A stretch of DNA of 64,000 bases from Granulibacter bethesdensis CGDNIH1 (GTDB lineage Bacteria; Pseudomonadota; Alphaproteobacteria; Acetobacterales; Acetobacteraceae): the NCBI RefSeq assembly GCF_000014285.2, contig NC_008343.2:2528501-2592500 (forward strand). The letters run 5' to 3'. The position numbers and the translations under genes are program-made. Shown here in pieces: positions 1-8,000 of this stretch. Within the stretch, counting starts at the first letter, position 1. Every line of letters starts with the position of its first letter. Under the pieces are notes generated by a model. The model was not told the DNA's origin. It ran no database searches and worked only from the letters and a program-made list of their open reading frames with translations.

Positions 1-835
1 GGAACAGGCCGTCATCCAGTGGTAATTGCCCACTGGCAAGCGGACGCTTTTTCTTCGACCAGTGGCGACGGTCCTCAGCCAGATCCCACATGTCATTGGC
101 GATATAGGTGCCCGAAGCGAGCAGCCCCATCGCCATGAAGGCCAATATGGCCGCCCCCCAGGCATGGGCCGAAAAAATTTGTCCCCCCAGCACCAGCGGC
201 ACAAAAACCAGAGCGTTTTTGGCCCATTGATGAAGCCGCGCCGCCCGGCGGAGAACATTGGCGCGTTGGCCGGATGGGCGGATATGGGCCACCACCGGCG
301 TATCAGGCTGAACCTTGCTTCTCAGGCGCTTGCCGCGCTCAACGATGACAGCAGCCCGGGCAGATCGCCACACATGAAGATCCGCTTCGGAATCACCCGC
401 ATAGATGAAGCCATCCGGGTAGCGGCTTGTCAGGGCGGCAGCCTTGGCCGCTCCTTTGAGATTACCCCGATCATCAGAGGCCAGAACCTCTGAAATAAAA
501 GGAAACCGGGCGCTTATTTTCTCCGCAATAGCCCGATTGGCAGCCGTCGCCAGGACGATTTTACGCCCTTTTGCTGCCTCCCGCTCCGCCAGCGCAATGA
601 TACCGGGGGTCGCAGGAAGGGCATCGATATCCTCCTGGGTCAGTACCTCGGCAAAGCGCTGCTTGAACTGCGCACGACCGGCCATCACCCAGAGCGGGAG
701 CCTGACAAGATCAGAAGGCGTATTTTTCAGATGTTGCAGCAGAGATTCATGCAGTGAATCAGTAGCAATCAGTGTTCCGTCAAGATCAAGTACAAGAGGA
801 ATTGAAATATCCTGATCCAAGTAAGCCTCTTGCAT
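1..835 (-). CDS. HAD-UbiA fusion prenyltransferase (3' part outside window)
   Basis: The N-terminal half is a haloacid-dehalogenase phosphatase: DLDGT nucleophile motif at residues 17-21 and a GDSEAD acidic motif with its Asp at about residue 148. The second half begins a UbiA-type polyprenyl transferase, with the first Asp-rich motif NDMWDLAED from residue 247 and hydrophobic stretches before it. The frame is open to the window edge, so only 278 codons are visible and the remaining membrane helices lie outside. UbiA enzymes move a prenyl chain onto an acceptor in the membrane; the fused phosphatase may remove a phosphate from the product or a precursor, but the substrate cannot be read from sequence. 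ATG at 835 is the only good start; no clear Shine-Dalgarno was seen. The fusion itself is a known architecture. Confidence 0.82.
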   Translation of the reverse strand, partial: MQEAYLDQDISIPLVLDLDGTLIATDSLHESLLQHLKNTPSDLVRLPLWVMAGRAQFKQRFAEVLTQEDIDALPATPGIIALAEREAAKGRKIVLATAANRAIAEKISARFPFISEVLASDDRGNLKGAAKAAALTSRYPDGFIYAGDSEADLHVWRSARAAVIVERGKRLRSKVQPDTPVVAHIRPSGQRANVLRRAARLHQWAKNALVFVPLVLGGQIFSAHAWGAAILAFMAMGLLASGTYIANDMWDLAEDRRHWSKKKRPLASGQLPLDDGLF

Positions 836-953
836 TGAAATGTAGAAACCGTGGCATTGCACGGGCAAGCCCGTTAAAGAGTATCTTAAACTTGCCTGTT
901 GTCAGGGGGAAGCGACACCGGTCGCATAAACCACCCTCTGCCACGATTCATAA

Positions 954-1000
954 GGCTGGCGGCAGTGTACCCCGCCTGCCAGCCTGGGGTTTTATTTTTT
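954..1000. repeat. Inverted repeat after the small secreted-protein gene
   Basis: GGCTGGC (954-960) pairs with GCCAGCC (978-984), and a T-rich run follows on the plus strand (990-1000). The flanking genes are both on the minus strand, so the T-run is on the wrong side for them. It could be a minus-strand 3' hairpin without a U-tract, or a stop for antisense transcription. Confidence 0.35.
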
Positions 1001-1420
1001 CAGCCCGTTCATCTGACTGTTCATCTGGGCCATATTCTGTTTCAGCATCGTCTCCATCTGCTTACACAGTGCTGTGGGCGTGGTCTGTTGCCGCTTTGCC
1101 GCATCCTCTATCGAGATTGTCTGGCCACCCATGGAGACAGTGCCACCTTTGCCTGTCTGCTCAGCGGCCGCTTCGCCTGCATCGGCCGGGGGAGGCAGCA
1201 TGGCGATGATTTTGCGCTGAATATCCAGCGTCTCCGCACTGATATCCCCGCGTGACTGGCAATATTCCAACACACCAAGCTGATTGGCCGCCGCCAGACG
1301 CACGGCTTTCATATCAGCGGTGGGAGCAGGAATGGCCGAAGGTGCATCAGCGGCCTGTGCCACGCCGATGCTGAACAGGCCCGCGACAAAAGCGGGTAAG
1401 ACATGACGGGTCAGAGTCAT
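992..1420 (-). CDS. Small secreted protein of unknown function
   Basis: 142 residues. A clear Sec signal peptide (about residues 1-23, ending AQA-A) is followed by a short soluble domain with two cysteines, one in an EYCQSRG segment and one in an ALCKQM segment, that could form a disulfide. The C-terminus is rich in Met, Gln and Asn and may form a helix. I do not recognise a catalytic motif. It is a stand-alone gene between a GNAT gene and the HAD-UbiA gene, all on the minus strand, with an inverted repeat just past its stop. The family looks lineage-restricted, and a periplasmic location is inferred from the signal peptide only. Confidence 0.7.
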   Translation of the reverse strand: MTLTRHVLPAFVAGLFSIGVAQAADAPSAIPAPTADMKAVRLAAANQLGVLEYCQSRGDISAETLDIQRKIIAMLPPPADAGEAAAEQTGKGGTVSMGGQTISIEDAAKRQQTTPTALCKQMETMLKQNMAQMNSQMNGLKK

Positions 1421-1480
1421 GGTCGGCGTCTCCCTAATGTTATTTTTCAGTCCTGACGATAAAGTCTAACGCCCTCTCGG

Positions 1481-2053
1481 TCAGCCCTGTTGCAGATGCT
1501 CCGGGATCACCATGCCCAATCGGACGGGAATGTTCCAGCGCTCGGCCATCTGGCGGTAGGGATGAAAACCGACCTGGCGATACAACGGCAGTGCCCGTGG
1601 ATGATCAGCGTTACAAGTATTCACCGTGACATACCGCGTTGAACCGGTTGCCCATGCCATATCCACCGCATGCCGCAGAAAAGCATGGCCCAGCCCGCGC
1701 CCCACCCAGCCCGGCATCAGGCCGAAATAACTCAGATTGACGGAAGGCGCATAGCGCGCATCCAGCTCATAAAATCCGGCTGTCTGCCCGTCTGCTTCCA
1801 GGACGAACACCCCAATTTGCGGATCAGATAACAGAGCCGCCAGATCCCGGTCCGGCATGACACGACGGAGCCACCACAGATAGGGCGCCCCCACCGTCGC
1901 GTAGAGAAACCGGTAGAATGCAAGGTCAGGCGCAATGACCCGCACGACGCGCATCCCCTCAGGCAATGCAGGGGCCGGGACGGCAGGCGGGCGATCCATC
2001 CGCAGAAACGTCACCGTCACATGCGCGCGGATGACCGGTTCGGAACCGCTCAT
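1481..2053 (-). CDS. GNAT-family N-acetyltransferase
   Basis: 190 residues with one GNAT domain. The acetyl-CoA pyrophosphate-binding loop is visible as GWVGRGLG at residues 115-122, preceded by a strand with aromatic residues (NLSYFGLMP) and followed by LYRQVGFHPY, the usual motif B. The acceptor substrate is unknown. It lies 37 bp after the rpoD stop on the same strand and may be read through from the rpoD operon. The start is uncertain: ATG at 2053 lacks a strong Shine-Dalgarno, and Met19 (about 1999) is an alternative. Confidence 0.8.
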   Translation of the reverse strand: MSGSEPVIRAHVTVTFLRMDRPPAVPAPALPEGMRVVRVIAPDLAFYRFLYATVGAPYLWWLRRVMPDRDLAALLSDPQIGVFVLEADGQTAGFYELDARYAPSVNLSYFGLMPGWVGRGLGHAFLRHAVDMAWATGSTRYVTVNTCNADHPRALPLYRQVGFHPYRQMAERWNIPVRLGMVIPEHLQQG

Positions 2054-2090
2054 CCGGCCATGCCCGCGCCCCAGGACACACCCCTGCCGA

Positions 2091-4055
2091 TCAATCGTCC
2101 AGGAATGAGCGCAGCTTACGGCTGCGGCTGGGGTGTTTCAGCTTGCGGAGCGCCTTGGCCTCGATCTGACGGATGCGTTCACGCGTCACGTTGAACTGCT
2201 GGCCCACTTCTTCCAACGTGTGATCCGTATTCATGCCAATCCCGAAGCGCATGCGCAGCACACGTTCCTCACGCGGGGTCAGGCTGGACAGAACGCGGGT
2301 GGTTGCTTCACGCAGATTGGCCTGAATGGCGGCATCCAGTGGAATGATCGCCGCCTTGTCCTCGATGAAATCGCCCAGATGGCTGTCTTCCTCGTCACCG
2401 ATCGGGGTTTCAAGGCTGATCGGTTCCTTGGCGATCTTCAGAACTTTCCGCACTTTTTCCAGCGGCATGCCGAGCTTTTCGGCCAGTTCCTCCGGCTGCG
2501 GTTCACGCCCGATTTCATGCAGCATCTGGCGGCTGGTACGCACCAGCTTGTTGATCGTCTCGATCATATGCACCGGAATGCGGATGGTGCGGGCCTGATC
2601 GGCGATGGAACGCGTGATCGCCTGACGAATCCACCAGGTTGCATAGGTGCTGAACTTGTAGCCGCGGCGATATTCGAATTTGTCCACCGCCTTCATCAGG
2701 CCGATATTGCCTTCCTGAATCAGGTCAAGGAACTGCAAACCGCGATTGGTGTATTTCTTGGCAATAGAGATCACCAGACGCAGATTGGCCTCGATCATCT
2801 CCTTCTTGGCGCGGGCGCTATCGCGTTCGCCGCGATTGACGGTCTTGTAAACACGCAGGAATTCGGGGATCGGCAGTCCGGCATCCGCCGCAACCTCTCC
2901 GATCCGGCCCCGGATCTGGCCGACTTCCTGCGGGTAGCGGGCCGAAAAATTCTTCCATGCCTTGCCGGGCAGGGTAGAGACACGCTCCAGCCAGTTCGGC
3001 TCCAGCTCATGATTACGGTGCTGTTCCAGGAAGGAATCACGCGGCACCTTACAGCTTTCCGCCAGACGCAGCAGTTGCCCTTCCAGTCCGGTCAGACGCT
3101 GGTTGAGCTGCTTGAGCTGAAGAACCAGTTCCTCCACGCGTCCATTATGCAGCCGCACCTCGCTGACCTTCGCGACCAGTTCATCACGCATCTTTTCATA
3201 GGTTTTTTCCGAGCGCGCGGTGACTTCCTCGCCGGAGGTAAAGCTGTCGAGACGCTTTGACTGCATCTTGGACAGTTTTTTGTAGATCGCCTCGATTTCC
3301 TCGAACCGTTGCAGGGTCTCCGGCTTCAGCTTTTCCTCAAGCGCGGAGAGAGACATACCGATACCGTCGGCATCGTCTCCATCCTCGGATTCTTCAGGCG
3401 GGGGCGGCGGAGTGAAGGCTTCGGCATCTGCCTCGCCTTCCTCGGCACCTTCTTCACCACCCTCCACCACACCGGGCGGCGGACCGCCCTGCGTGGCTTC
3501 CAGATCGATGATGTCACGCAGCAGCATCTCACCGGCCTTGAGACGTTCATGCCAGGTGATGATGGCGCGGAATGTCAGCGGGCTTTCGCACAGCCCGCCG
3601 ATCATCATGTCGCGACCAGCCTCGATACGCTTGGCGATGGCGATTTCGCCCTCGCGCGACAGCAGCTCCACGCTGCCCATCTCGCGCAGATACATGCGGA
3701 CGGGGTCATCCGTGCGGCCGAGGCTTTCCTCGTCCACATTGCCGGAGCGTTCCTCATCCTCGGTTTCTTCCGCCCGTTCTGCGCGGGCAGCGGGTTCGCC
3801 GCTTTCCTCGGTCTCTTCACTCTCGACGACCTGAATGCCCATCTCGCTGAGATTGGCCATCACGTCCTCGATCTGTTCGGAGCTGTTCTGCTCCGACGGC
3901 AGAACCGCGTTCAGCTCGTCAAAGGTGATGTACCCCCGCTCCTTGCCACGCGCGATCAGGCGTTTCACCGATGCGGACTGGGTGTCGAGCAGGGTGGTTT
4001 CCACATCCTGTTCCGACGACGCGCTCTCCGCGGTAGCAGCCTGCTTCGTTGCCAT
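2091..4055 (-). CDS. rpoD: RNA polymerase primary sigma factor RpoD (sigma-70)
   Basis: 654 residues, the housekeeping sigma factor that directs RNA polymerase to -35/-10 promoters. An N-terminal region 1.1 is followed by region 1.2 ([12 protein letters not shown]), a long acidic Glu/Asp/Pro-rich insert typical of primary sigmas, then regions 2.1-2.4 (core [12 protein letters not shown] through [19 protein letters not shown]), region 3 ([16 protein letters not shown]) and the region 4.2 helix-turn-helix ([20 protein letters not shown]). A GAGGAG ribosome-binding site lies about 11 nt before the ATG. It is 55 bp downstream of dnaG on the same strand, an arrangement like the classical macromolecular-synthesis operon, with a YqeY-like gene in the first position. 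Confidence 0.98.
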   Translation of the reverse strand: MATKQAATAESASSEQDVETTLLDTQSASVKRLIARGKERGYITFDELNAVLPSEQNSSEQIEDVMANLSEMGIQVVESEETEESGEPAARAERAEETEDEERSGNVDEESLGRTDDPVRMYLREMGSVELLSREGEIAIAKRIEAGRDMMIGGLCESPLTFRAIITWHERLKAGEMLLRDIIDLEATQGGPPPGVVEGGEEGAEEGEADAEAFTPPPPPEESEDGDDADGIGMSLSALEEKLKPETLQRFEEIEAIYKKLSKMQSKRLDSFTSGEEVTARSEKTYEKMRDELVAKVSEVRLHNGRVEELVLQLKQLNQRLTGLEGQLLRLAESCKVPRDSFLEQHRNHELEPNWLERVSTLPGKAWKNFSARYPQEVGQIRGRIGEVAADAGLPIPEFLRVYKTVNRGERDSARAKKEMIEANLRLVISIAKKYTNRGLQFLDLIQEGNIGLMKAVDKFEYRRGYKFSTYATWWIRQAITRSIADQARTIRIPVHMIETINKLVRTSRQMLHEIGREPQPEELAEKLGMPLEKVRKVLKIAKEPISLETPIGDEEDSHLGDFIEDKAAIIPLDAAIQANLREATTRVLSSLTPREERVLRMRFGIGMNTDHTLEEVGQQFNVTRERIRQIEAKALRKLKHPSRSRKLRSFLDD

Positions 4056-4110
4056 CGATCAAACCACTCCTCAACACATCACAGGCGAGCCCGATACGGA
4101 AACCCGGGGC

Positions 4111-5961
4111 TTATGCCTCGGCATCATCCGATTCGCCTCGCCTTATCTTATCACGCGCCTGAACCAGTGCCGTCAGGCGCCGCTGGCTCTGCTCGTCCCC
4201 ATGTTCATCCCACGCATGCTGCGCCGCCATGACTTCCTGATCCAGACGATCCCGATGCAGAAAGCCAAAAATATGCCACCATGCCGCCTCGGCCTCCGCC
4301 GGCATCACCGCGCCGCCGGAAACCGCACAGATTGGAAGCGGAAAAGGATGAGGCGCGAAAACGCGCTCCACCTCCCGACCAAGCCCCGCGCGTTGCAGGT
4401 GGTCTATCAGACCCTCCGAGTCAAGCGGGTCCGTATGATCCGGTATCGTAAGGATCGCCCGGCGCACCCTGTCCAGCCAGTCCGGCAGATCGAGCGTGGC
4501 GAAAGCTTCTTCCACATCATGCAGCAACGCCGGATGGCTGAGCAGAATGGCGGTCAAGATACGCAAGCGTTCGATCCCGGCCATTTCCGCCGCCAGAGCC
4601 GGATCCAGACGATTCGGCGCAGGCTGAGTAAGCTGCCAGCCGCTTCCCCGGCTGCCTCCGCCATAATTTCCTCCTCGGCGGGGGGCTGCGGCAGGACGGC
4701 GCAGCGCATAAAATTTTTCGCGCAGGGCAGAGCGATATTCAGCCGCCAATGTCTTGTCTGCAATGCGGGCAGCGGCATCGTTCAGGCGGCGCTGAAACAC
4801 CGCCCGTTGCTCCGGCGTCTCCAGCGCCTGCCCTTCCCGCAGCATGGCGAACAGCGCATCGGCAAAGCTGCGTCTTCTTGCATCCTCCAGCACGGCGGAG
4901 AAAGTATCGGCCCCACGGGTGCTGATCAGGCTGTCGGGATCTTCTCCGGGAGGCAGCCGCGCCACATGCAGGGTGCGCTCGGTCGTCAGCAAAGGCAGCG
5001 CCAGTTCCGCCACCCTCAACGCAGCCCGCGCACCGGCGGCGTCCCCGTCGAAACACAGGATCGGAGCCGGGGAAAGTTGCCACAGCGCATCAAGCTGCTC
5101 CTCCGTCAGCGCTGTGCCGAGCGGAGCCACCGCACCGCTGAACCCGGCCTGATGCAGGGCAATGACATCCATATAACCTTCGACGGCCAACAAGGCCGCA
5201 CCGCCGCGCACCGCCTCCCGCGCCAGATCCAGCGCATAAAGTGACCGCCGCTTGGAAAAAACGGCCGTTTCAGGGCCATTCACGTATTTGGGCTGTCCGT
5301 CGCCGAGAATACGGCCCCCGAAGCTGATGATCCGGCCGCGCCGGTCGCGGATCGGGAACATGACCCGCTCATGAAACTGGTCCCACGGACGGCGAGTCGG
5401 ACCGTCCTCATCCAGTCGGAGCAACCCGGCCTCGGCAAGTTGCTCCGGTGTAATGCCCTTTCCGGCCATAGCCATGGCCAGACTGCCTCGCACGGGCGCC
5501 CAGCCCAGACCGAAACGGCGTATCGTCGCCTCGCTCAAGCCCCGGTCCAGCAGATAGGTCAGGCCACGCTGACCCTCCGGCTTTGATAACAGGGTCGCAT
5601 AATAGTCACCCGCCTGCGCCAGAACCTCATGCACCCCGGCACGGGCCTCGGCCTGCCGGGTTTCTTCCCGGCTCGGCTTCGGCATATCCAGCCCGGCCTC
5701 GGCGGCAAGCTGCTCCACCGCCTCCAGAAAACCGGCCCCCTGCGACTGCATGACGAAACTGACGACATCCCCATGCACACCGCAGCCAAAGCAGTGGAAA
5801 TGGTCGTCATACACGTAAAAAGAAGGCGTTTTCTCGCCATGGAAGGGACAGCAGCCTTTCCAGTTGCGTCCGGCTTTGCTCAGCCGGACGCGGCGACCGA
5901 TCACCGAAGCAATCGGCGTCCGCGCCCGCAGCTCATCCAGAAAATCAGGCGACAAAGCCAT
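4111..5961 (-). CDS. dnaG: DNA primase DnaG
   Basis: 616 residues; makes RNA primers for DNA replication. The N-terminal CHC2 zinc ribbon is intact (Cys38, His41, Cys57, Cys60), followed by the RNA-polymerase core with a TOPRIM domain (AVEGYMDVIALHQAGF and LCFDGDAAGARAA acidic motifs) and a C-terminal helicase-binding region rich in Leu and Ala. Length is close to the family norm of about 580-660. It lies between the YqeY-like gene (33 bp upstream) and rpoD (55 bp downstream), so the three probably share a transcript. Confidence 0.98.
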   Translation of the reverse strand: MALSPDFLDELRARTPIASVIGRRVRLSKAGRNWKGCCPFHGEKTPSFYVYDDHFHCFGCGVHGDVVSFVMQSQGAGFLEAVEQLAAEAGLDMPKPSREETRQAEARAGVHEVLAQAGDYYATLLSKPEGQRGLTYLLDRGLSEATIRRFGLGWAPVRGSLAMAMAGKGITPEQLAEAGLLRLDEDGPTRRPWDQFHERVMFPIRDRRGRIISFGGRILGDGQPKYVNGPETAVFSKRRSLYALDLAREAVRGGAALLAVEGYMDVIALHQAGFSGAVAPLGTALTEEQLDALWQLSPAPILCFDGDAAGARAALRVAELALPLLTTERTLHVARLPPGEDPDSLISTRGADTFSAVLEDARRRSFADALFAMLREGQALETPEQRAVFQRRLNDAAARIADKTLAAEYRSALREKFYALRRPAAAPRRGGNYGGGSRGSGWQLTQPAPNRLDPALAAEMAGIERLRILTAILLSHPALLHDVEEAFATLDLPDWLDRVRRAILTIPDHTDPLDSEGLIDHLQRAGLGREVERVFAPHPFPLPICAVSGGAVMPAEAEAAWWHIFGFLHRDRLDQEVMAAQHAWDEHGDEQSQRRLTALVQARDKIRRGESDDAEA

Positions 5962-5993
5962 TCCGGCACGCCCCCATGCAGGAGGTTCCGGCT

Positions 5994-6449
5994 TTAGCCG
6001 TTCAGGCGCGCTTTCACCAGCGCCCCGGCGGCTGCCATATCAATAGTGGCAGCATATTTCGCTCGCAGCACCGCCATGACCTTCCCCATATCCTTCACGC
6101 CGACAGCACCGCTTTCCGCAATCGCCGCATCAACCGCGGAAGCGGTTGCGGCCTCATCCATGGCCTGCGGCAGGAAGCTTTCAATTACTGCGATTTCCGC
6201 CTCTTCCTTTTCCGCCAGCTCCGGACGATTGCCTTGAAGATAGAGAGTGACGCTCTCCCGCCGGGATTTGATCATGCCACGCATCATCACCTGAAGCGCG
6301 GTATCATCCACTGTTTCCCCTTTGGCCCGCGCCTCGATATCCTGTTCCTTCATCCTGGCGATGATCAGCCGGATTGCCGCAACACGCGCCGTGTCACCGC
6401 TCTTCATCGCGGTTTTCATCTGGTCCATGAAATCATCGCGCAGGGCCAT
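5994..6449 (-). CDS. GatB/YqeY-domain protein
   Basis: 151 residues from ATG 6449, which is preceded by GGAG at a good distance; a longer frame from 6494 is less likely because it runs into the carA promoter. The YqeY domain is related to the tail domain of the amidotransferase subunit GatB and is all helical; family members are proposed to bind tRNA or assist amidation, but no firm role is known. Recognisable blocks are the N-terminal KTAMKSGDTARVAAIRLI and the C-terminal GAVGVKDMGKVMAVL. It is first gene of a probable yqeY-dnaG-rpoD operon and is divergent from carA, a neighbourhood common in Alphaproteobacteria. Confidence 0.92.
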   Translation of the reverse strand: MALRDDFMDQMKTAMKSGDTARVAAIRLIIARMKEQDIEARAKGETVDDTALQVMMRGMIKSRRESVTLYLQGNRPELAEKEEAEIAVIESFLPQAMDEAATASAVDAAIAESGAVGVKDMGKVMAVLRAKYAATIDMAAAGALVKARLNG

Positions 6450-6475
6450 GGCGGGTCTCCATCTGGTATTTGACT

Positions 6476-6489
6476 TCCCGAAATCGGGA
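6476..6489. promoter_or_regulatory. Inverted repeat in the yqeY/carA divergent promoter
   Basis: TCCCGA and TCGGGA arms separated by AA. A TTGACT hexamer (6470-6475) directly precedes it and could be a -35 element reading toward carA. The repeat also contains the GGGAGG that could serve as ribosome-binding site for the alternative carA start at 6503. It may be an operator. Confidence 0.4.
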
Positions 6490-6513
6490 GGCAAGAAAAA
6501 TTATGCCGAAAGT

Positions 6514-6528
6514 GGGAAATTATTTCCC
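6514..6528. promoter_or_regulatory. Perfect 15-bp palindrome in the yqeY/carA divergent promoter
   Basis: GGGAAAT-T-ATTTCCC, perfect 7-bp arms around one base. It lies just upstream of a TATATT-like -10 (6548-6553) pointing to carA, and beside a CATAAT (6500-6505 on the minus strand) pointing to the YqeY-like gene. The position suits an operator, and the helix-turn-helix domain fused to CarA is an obvious candidate ligand. This is inference. Confidence 0.5.
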
Positions 6529-6559
6529 AATCGCTTCTGGGTGCCTTATATTAGCACGC

Positions 6560-7906
6560 ATGACAACCAGTGTAGACGATATCATCGAACGCCTGGGCGG
6601 CGCGGACGGCGCTGCACGCAGGCTGGGCGTGGGCACGGAAGCCCTTCGCAAATGGCGTCAGTCCCGCTCGATCCCCGCGCGCCACTGGCCCGCATTGATC
6701 GAGTCGCTGGGCATTACGCTGGAGGATATTCCCGGGGCACCAGCCCGCACCGCGCTGACAGAAGCCCCCCCGGAAGGGGCCACCGCCGTTTTGGCGCTCA
6801 GCGATGGCACCCTGTTCTGGGGACGCGGCTTCGGTGCGTCGACACAGGGGACACAGCCTGCTGAAATCTGCTTCAGCACCGGGCTGACCGGATATCAGGA
6901 AACCCTGACCGACCCCTCTTTCGCCGGGCAGATCATCACCTTCACCTTCCCGCATATCGGCAATGTCGGCGCCAACAAGTATGATATGGAGGCCGCCACC
7001 ATCGCGGCACGCGGACTGGTGGTGAAGGAAGACATCACCGCCGCCTCCAACTGGCGGGCGGAAACCAGCCTGGACGCGTGGCTGCAGCATCGTGGCATCA
7101 CCGGCATTTCAGGCGTGGATACGCGCGCGCTGACATTGCGCATCCGCGATCTTGGCGCACCGCATGGTATCATCTCCTTCCCTGCGGACGGACATTTCGA
7201 CATTGCGGCTCTGGTAGAAGCCGCCGCCGCATGGCCCGGACTGGAAGGGCTGGATCTGGCGAAGGATGTCTCCTGCACCCAGAGCTATGAGTGGTCCGAA
7301 GGCACCTGGTCCTGGCCCGGAGCCTTCTCCGCACCCACGCCGAAGCATCATGTCGTGGCGGTGGATTACGGGGCGAAGCGCAACATCCTGCGCAGCCTCG
7401 CCAATGCCGGATGCCGGGTGACGGTCGTACCGGCCACCGCCTCCGCCGAGGATATCCTGCGGCACAATCCGGATGGCGTGTTCCTGTCCAACGGCCCCGG
7501 CGATCCGGCCGCGACCGCCGCCTATGCCGTGCCTGCCATTCGCGGCGTGCTGGAGGCCGGCAAGCCGGTTTTCGGCATCTGCCTCGGCCACCAGCTGCTG
7601 TCTCTGGCGCTGGGGGCAAAAACCTACAAGCTCGATCTTGGGCATCGCGGGGCCAACCAGCCGGTCAAGGAACTGGCCACCGGTCGCGTGGAGATCACCA
7701 GCCAGAATCATGGTTTTGCCGTGGATGCATCCTCCCTGCCTGCCGGGGTGGAAGTCACACATGTCAGCCTGTTCGACGGCTCGAACGAGGGTATTGCCGC
7801 GCCGTCGAAGCGTTGCTTCAGCGTGCAATATCATCCGGAAGCCAGTCCCGGCCCCAGCGACAGCCATCATCTGTTCCATCGTTTCGTGGATATGCTGGGA
7901 TCGTAA
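6560..7906 (+). CDS. carA: Carbamoyl-phosphate synthase small subunit with N-terminal helix-turn-helix domain
   Basis: 448 residues. Residues about 70-448 are a normal CarA: glutamine amidotransferase that feeds ammonia to CarB for arginine and pyrimidine synthesis. The catalytic Cys341 sits in GICLGHQ, with His425 and Glu427 in HPE. Residues 1-60 form an extra Cro/YdaS-like helix-turn-helix domain (ERLGGADGAARRLGVGTEAL, then IPARHWPALIESLGI), making the protein longer than the usual 370-400. At ATG 6560 there is no Shine-Dalgarno, but a TTATAT/TATATT box lies 7-14 nt upstream, so the message may be leaderless; ATG 6503 with GGGAGG 11 nt upstream is the alternative. The stop codon falls in the GTAA loop of a hairpin (7897-7912). 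Confidence 0.93.
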   Translation: MTTSVDDIIERLGGADGAARRLGVGTEALRKWRQSRSIPARHWPALIESLGITLEDIPGAPARTALTEAPPEGATAVLALSDGTLFWGRGFGASTQGTQPAEICFSTGLTGYQETLTDPSFAGQIITFTFPHIGNVGANKYDMEAATIAARGLVVKEDITAASNWRAETSLDAWLQHRGITGISGVDTRALTLRIRDLGAPHGIISFPADGHFDIAALVEAAAAWPGLEGLDLAKDVSCTQSYEWSEGTWSWPGAFSAPTPKHHVVAVDYGAKRNILRSLANAGCRVTVVPATASAEDILRHNPDGVFLSNGPGDPAATAAYAVPAIRGVLEAGKPVFGICLGHQLLSLALGAKTYKLDLGHRGANQPVKELATGRVEITSQNHGFAVDASSLPAGVEVTHVSLFDGSNEGIAAPSKRCFSVQYHPEASPGPSDSHHLFHRFVDMLGS

Positions 7907-8000
7907 GATCCCGGCCCGCGCGCTTTTTTCAGGATAGCCCGGCCTGTTCCCGCCGGGTTCGCCGCCCGGTCCGATGCGGGCGGAAAGGAGAATTCCGGCC

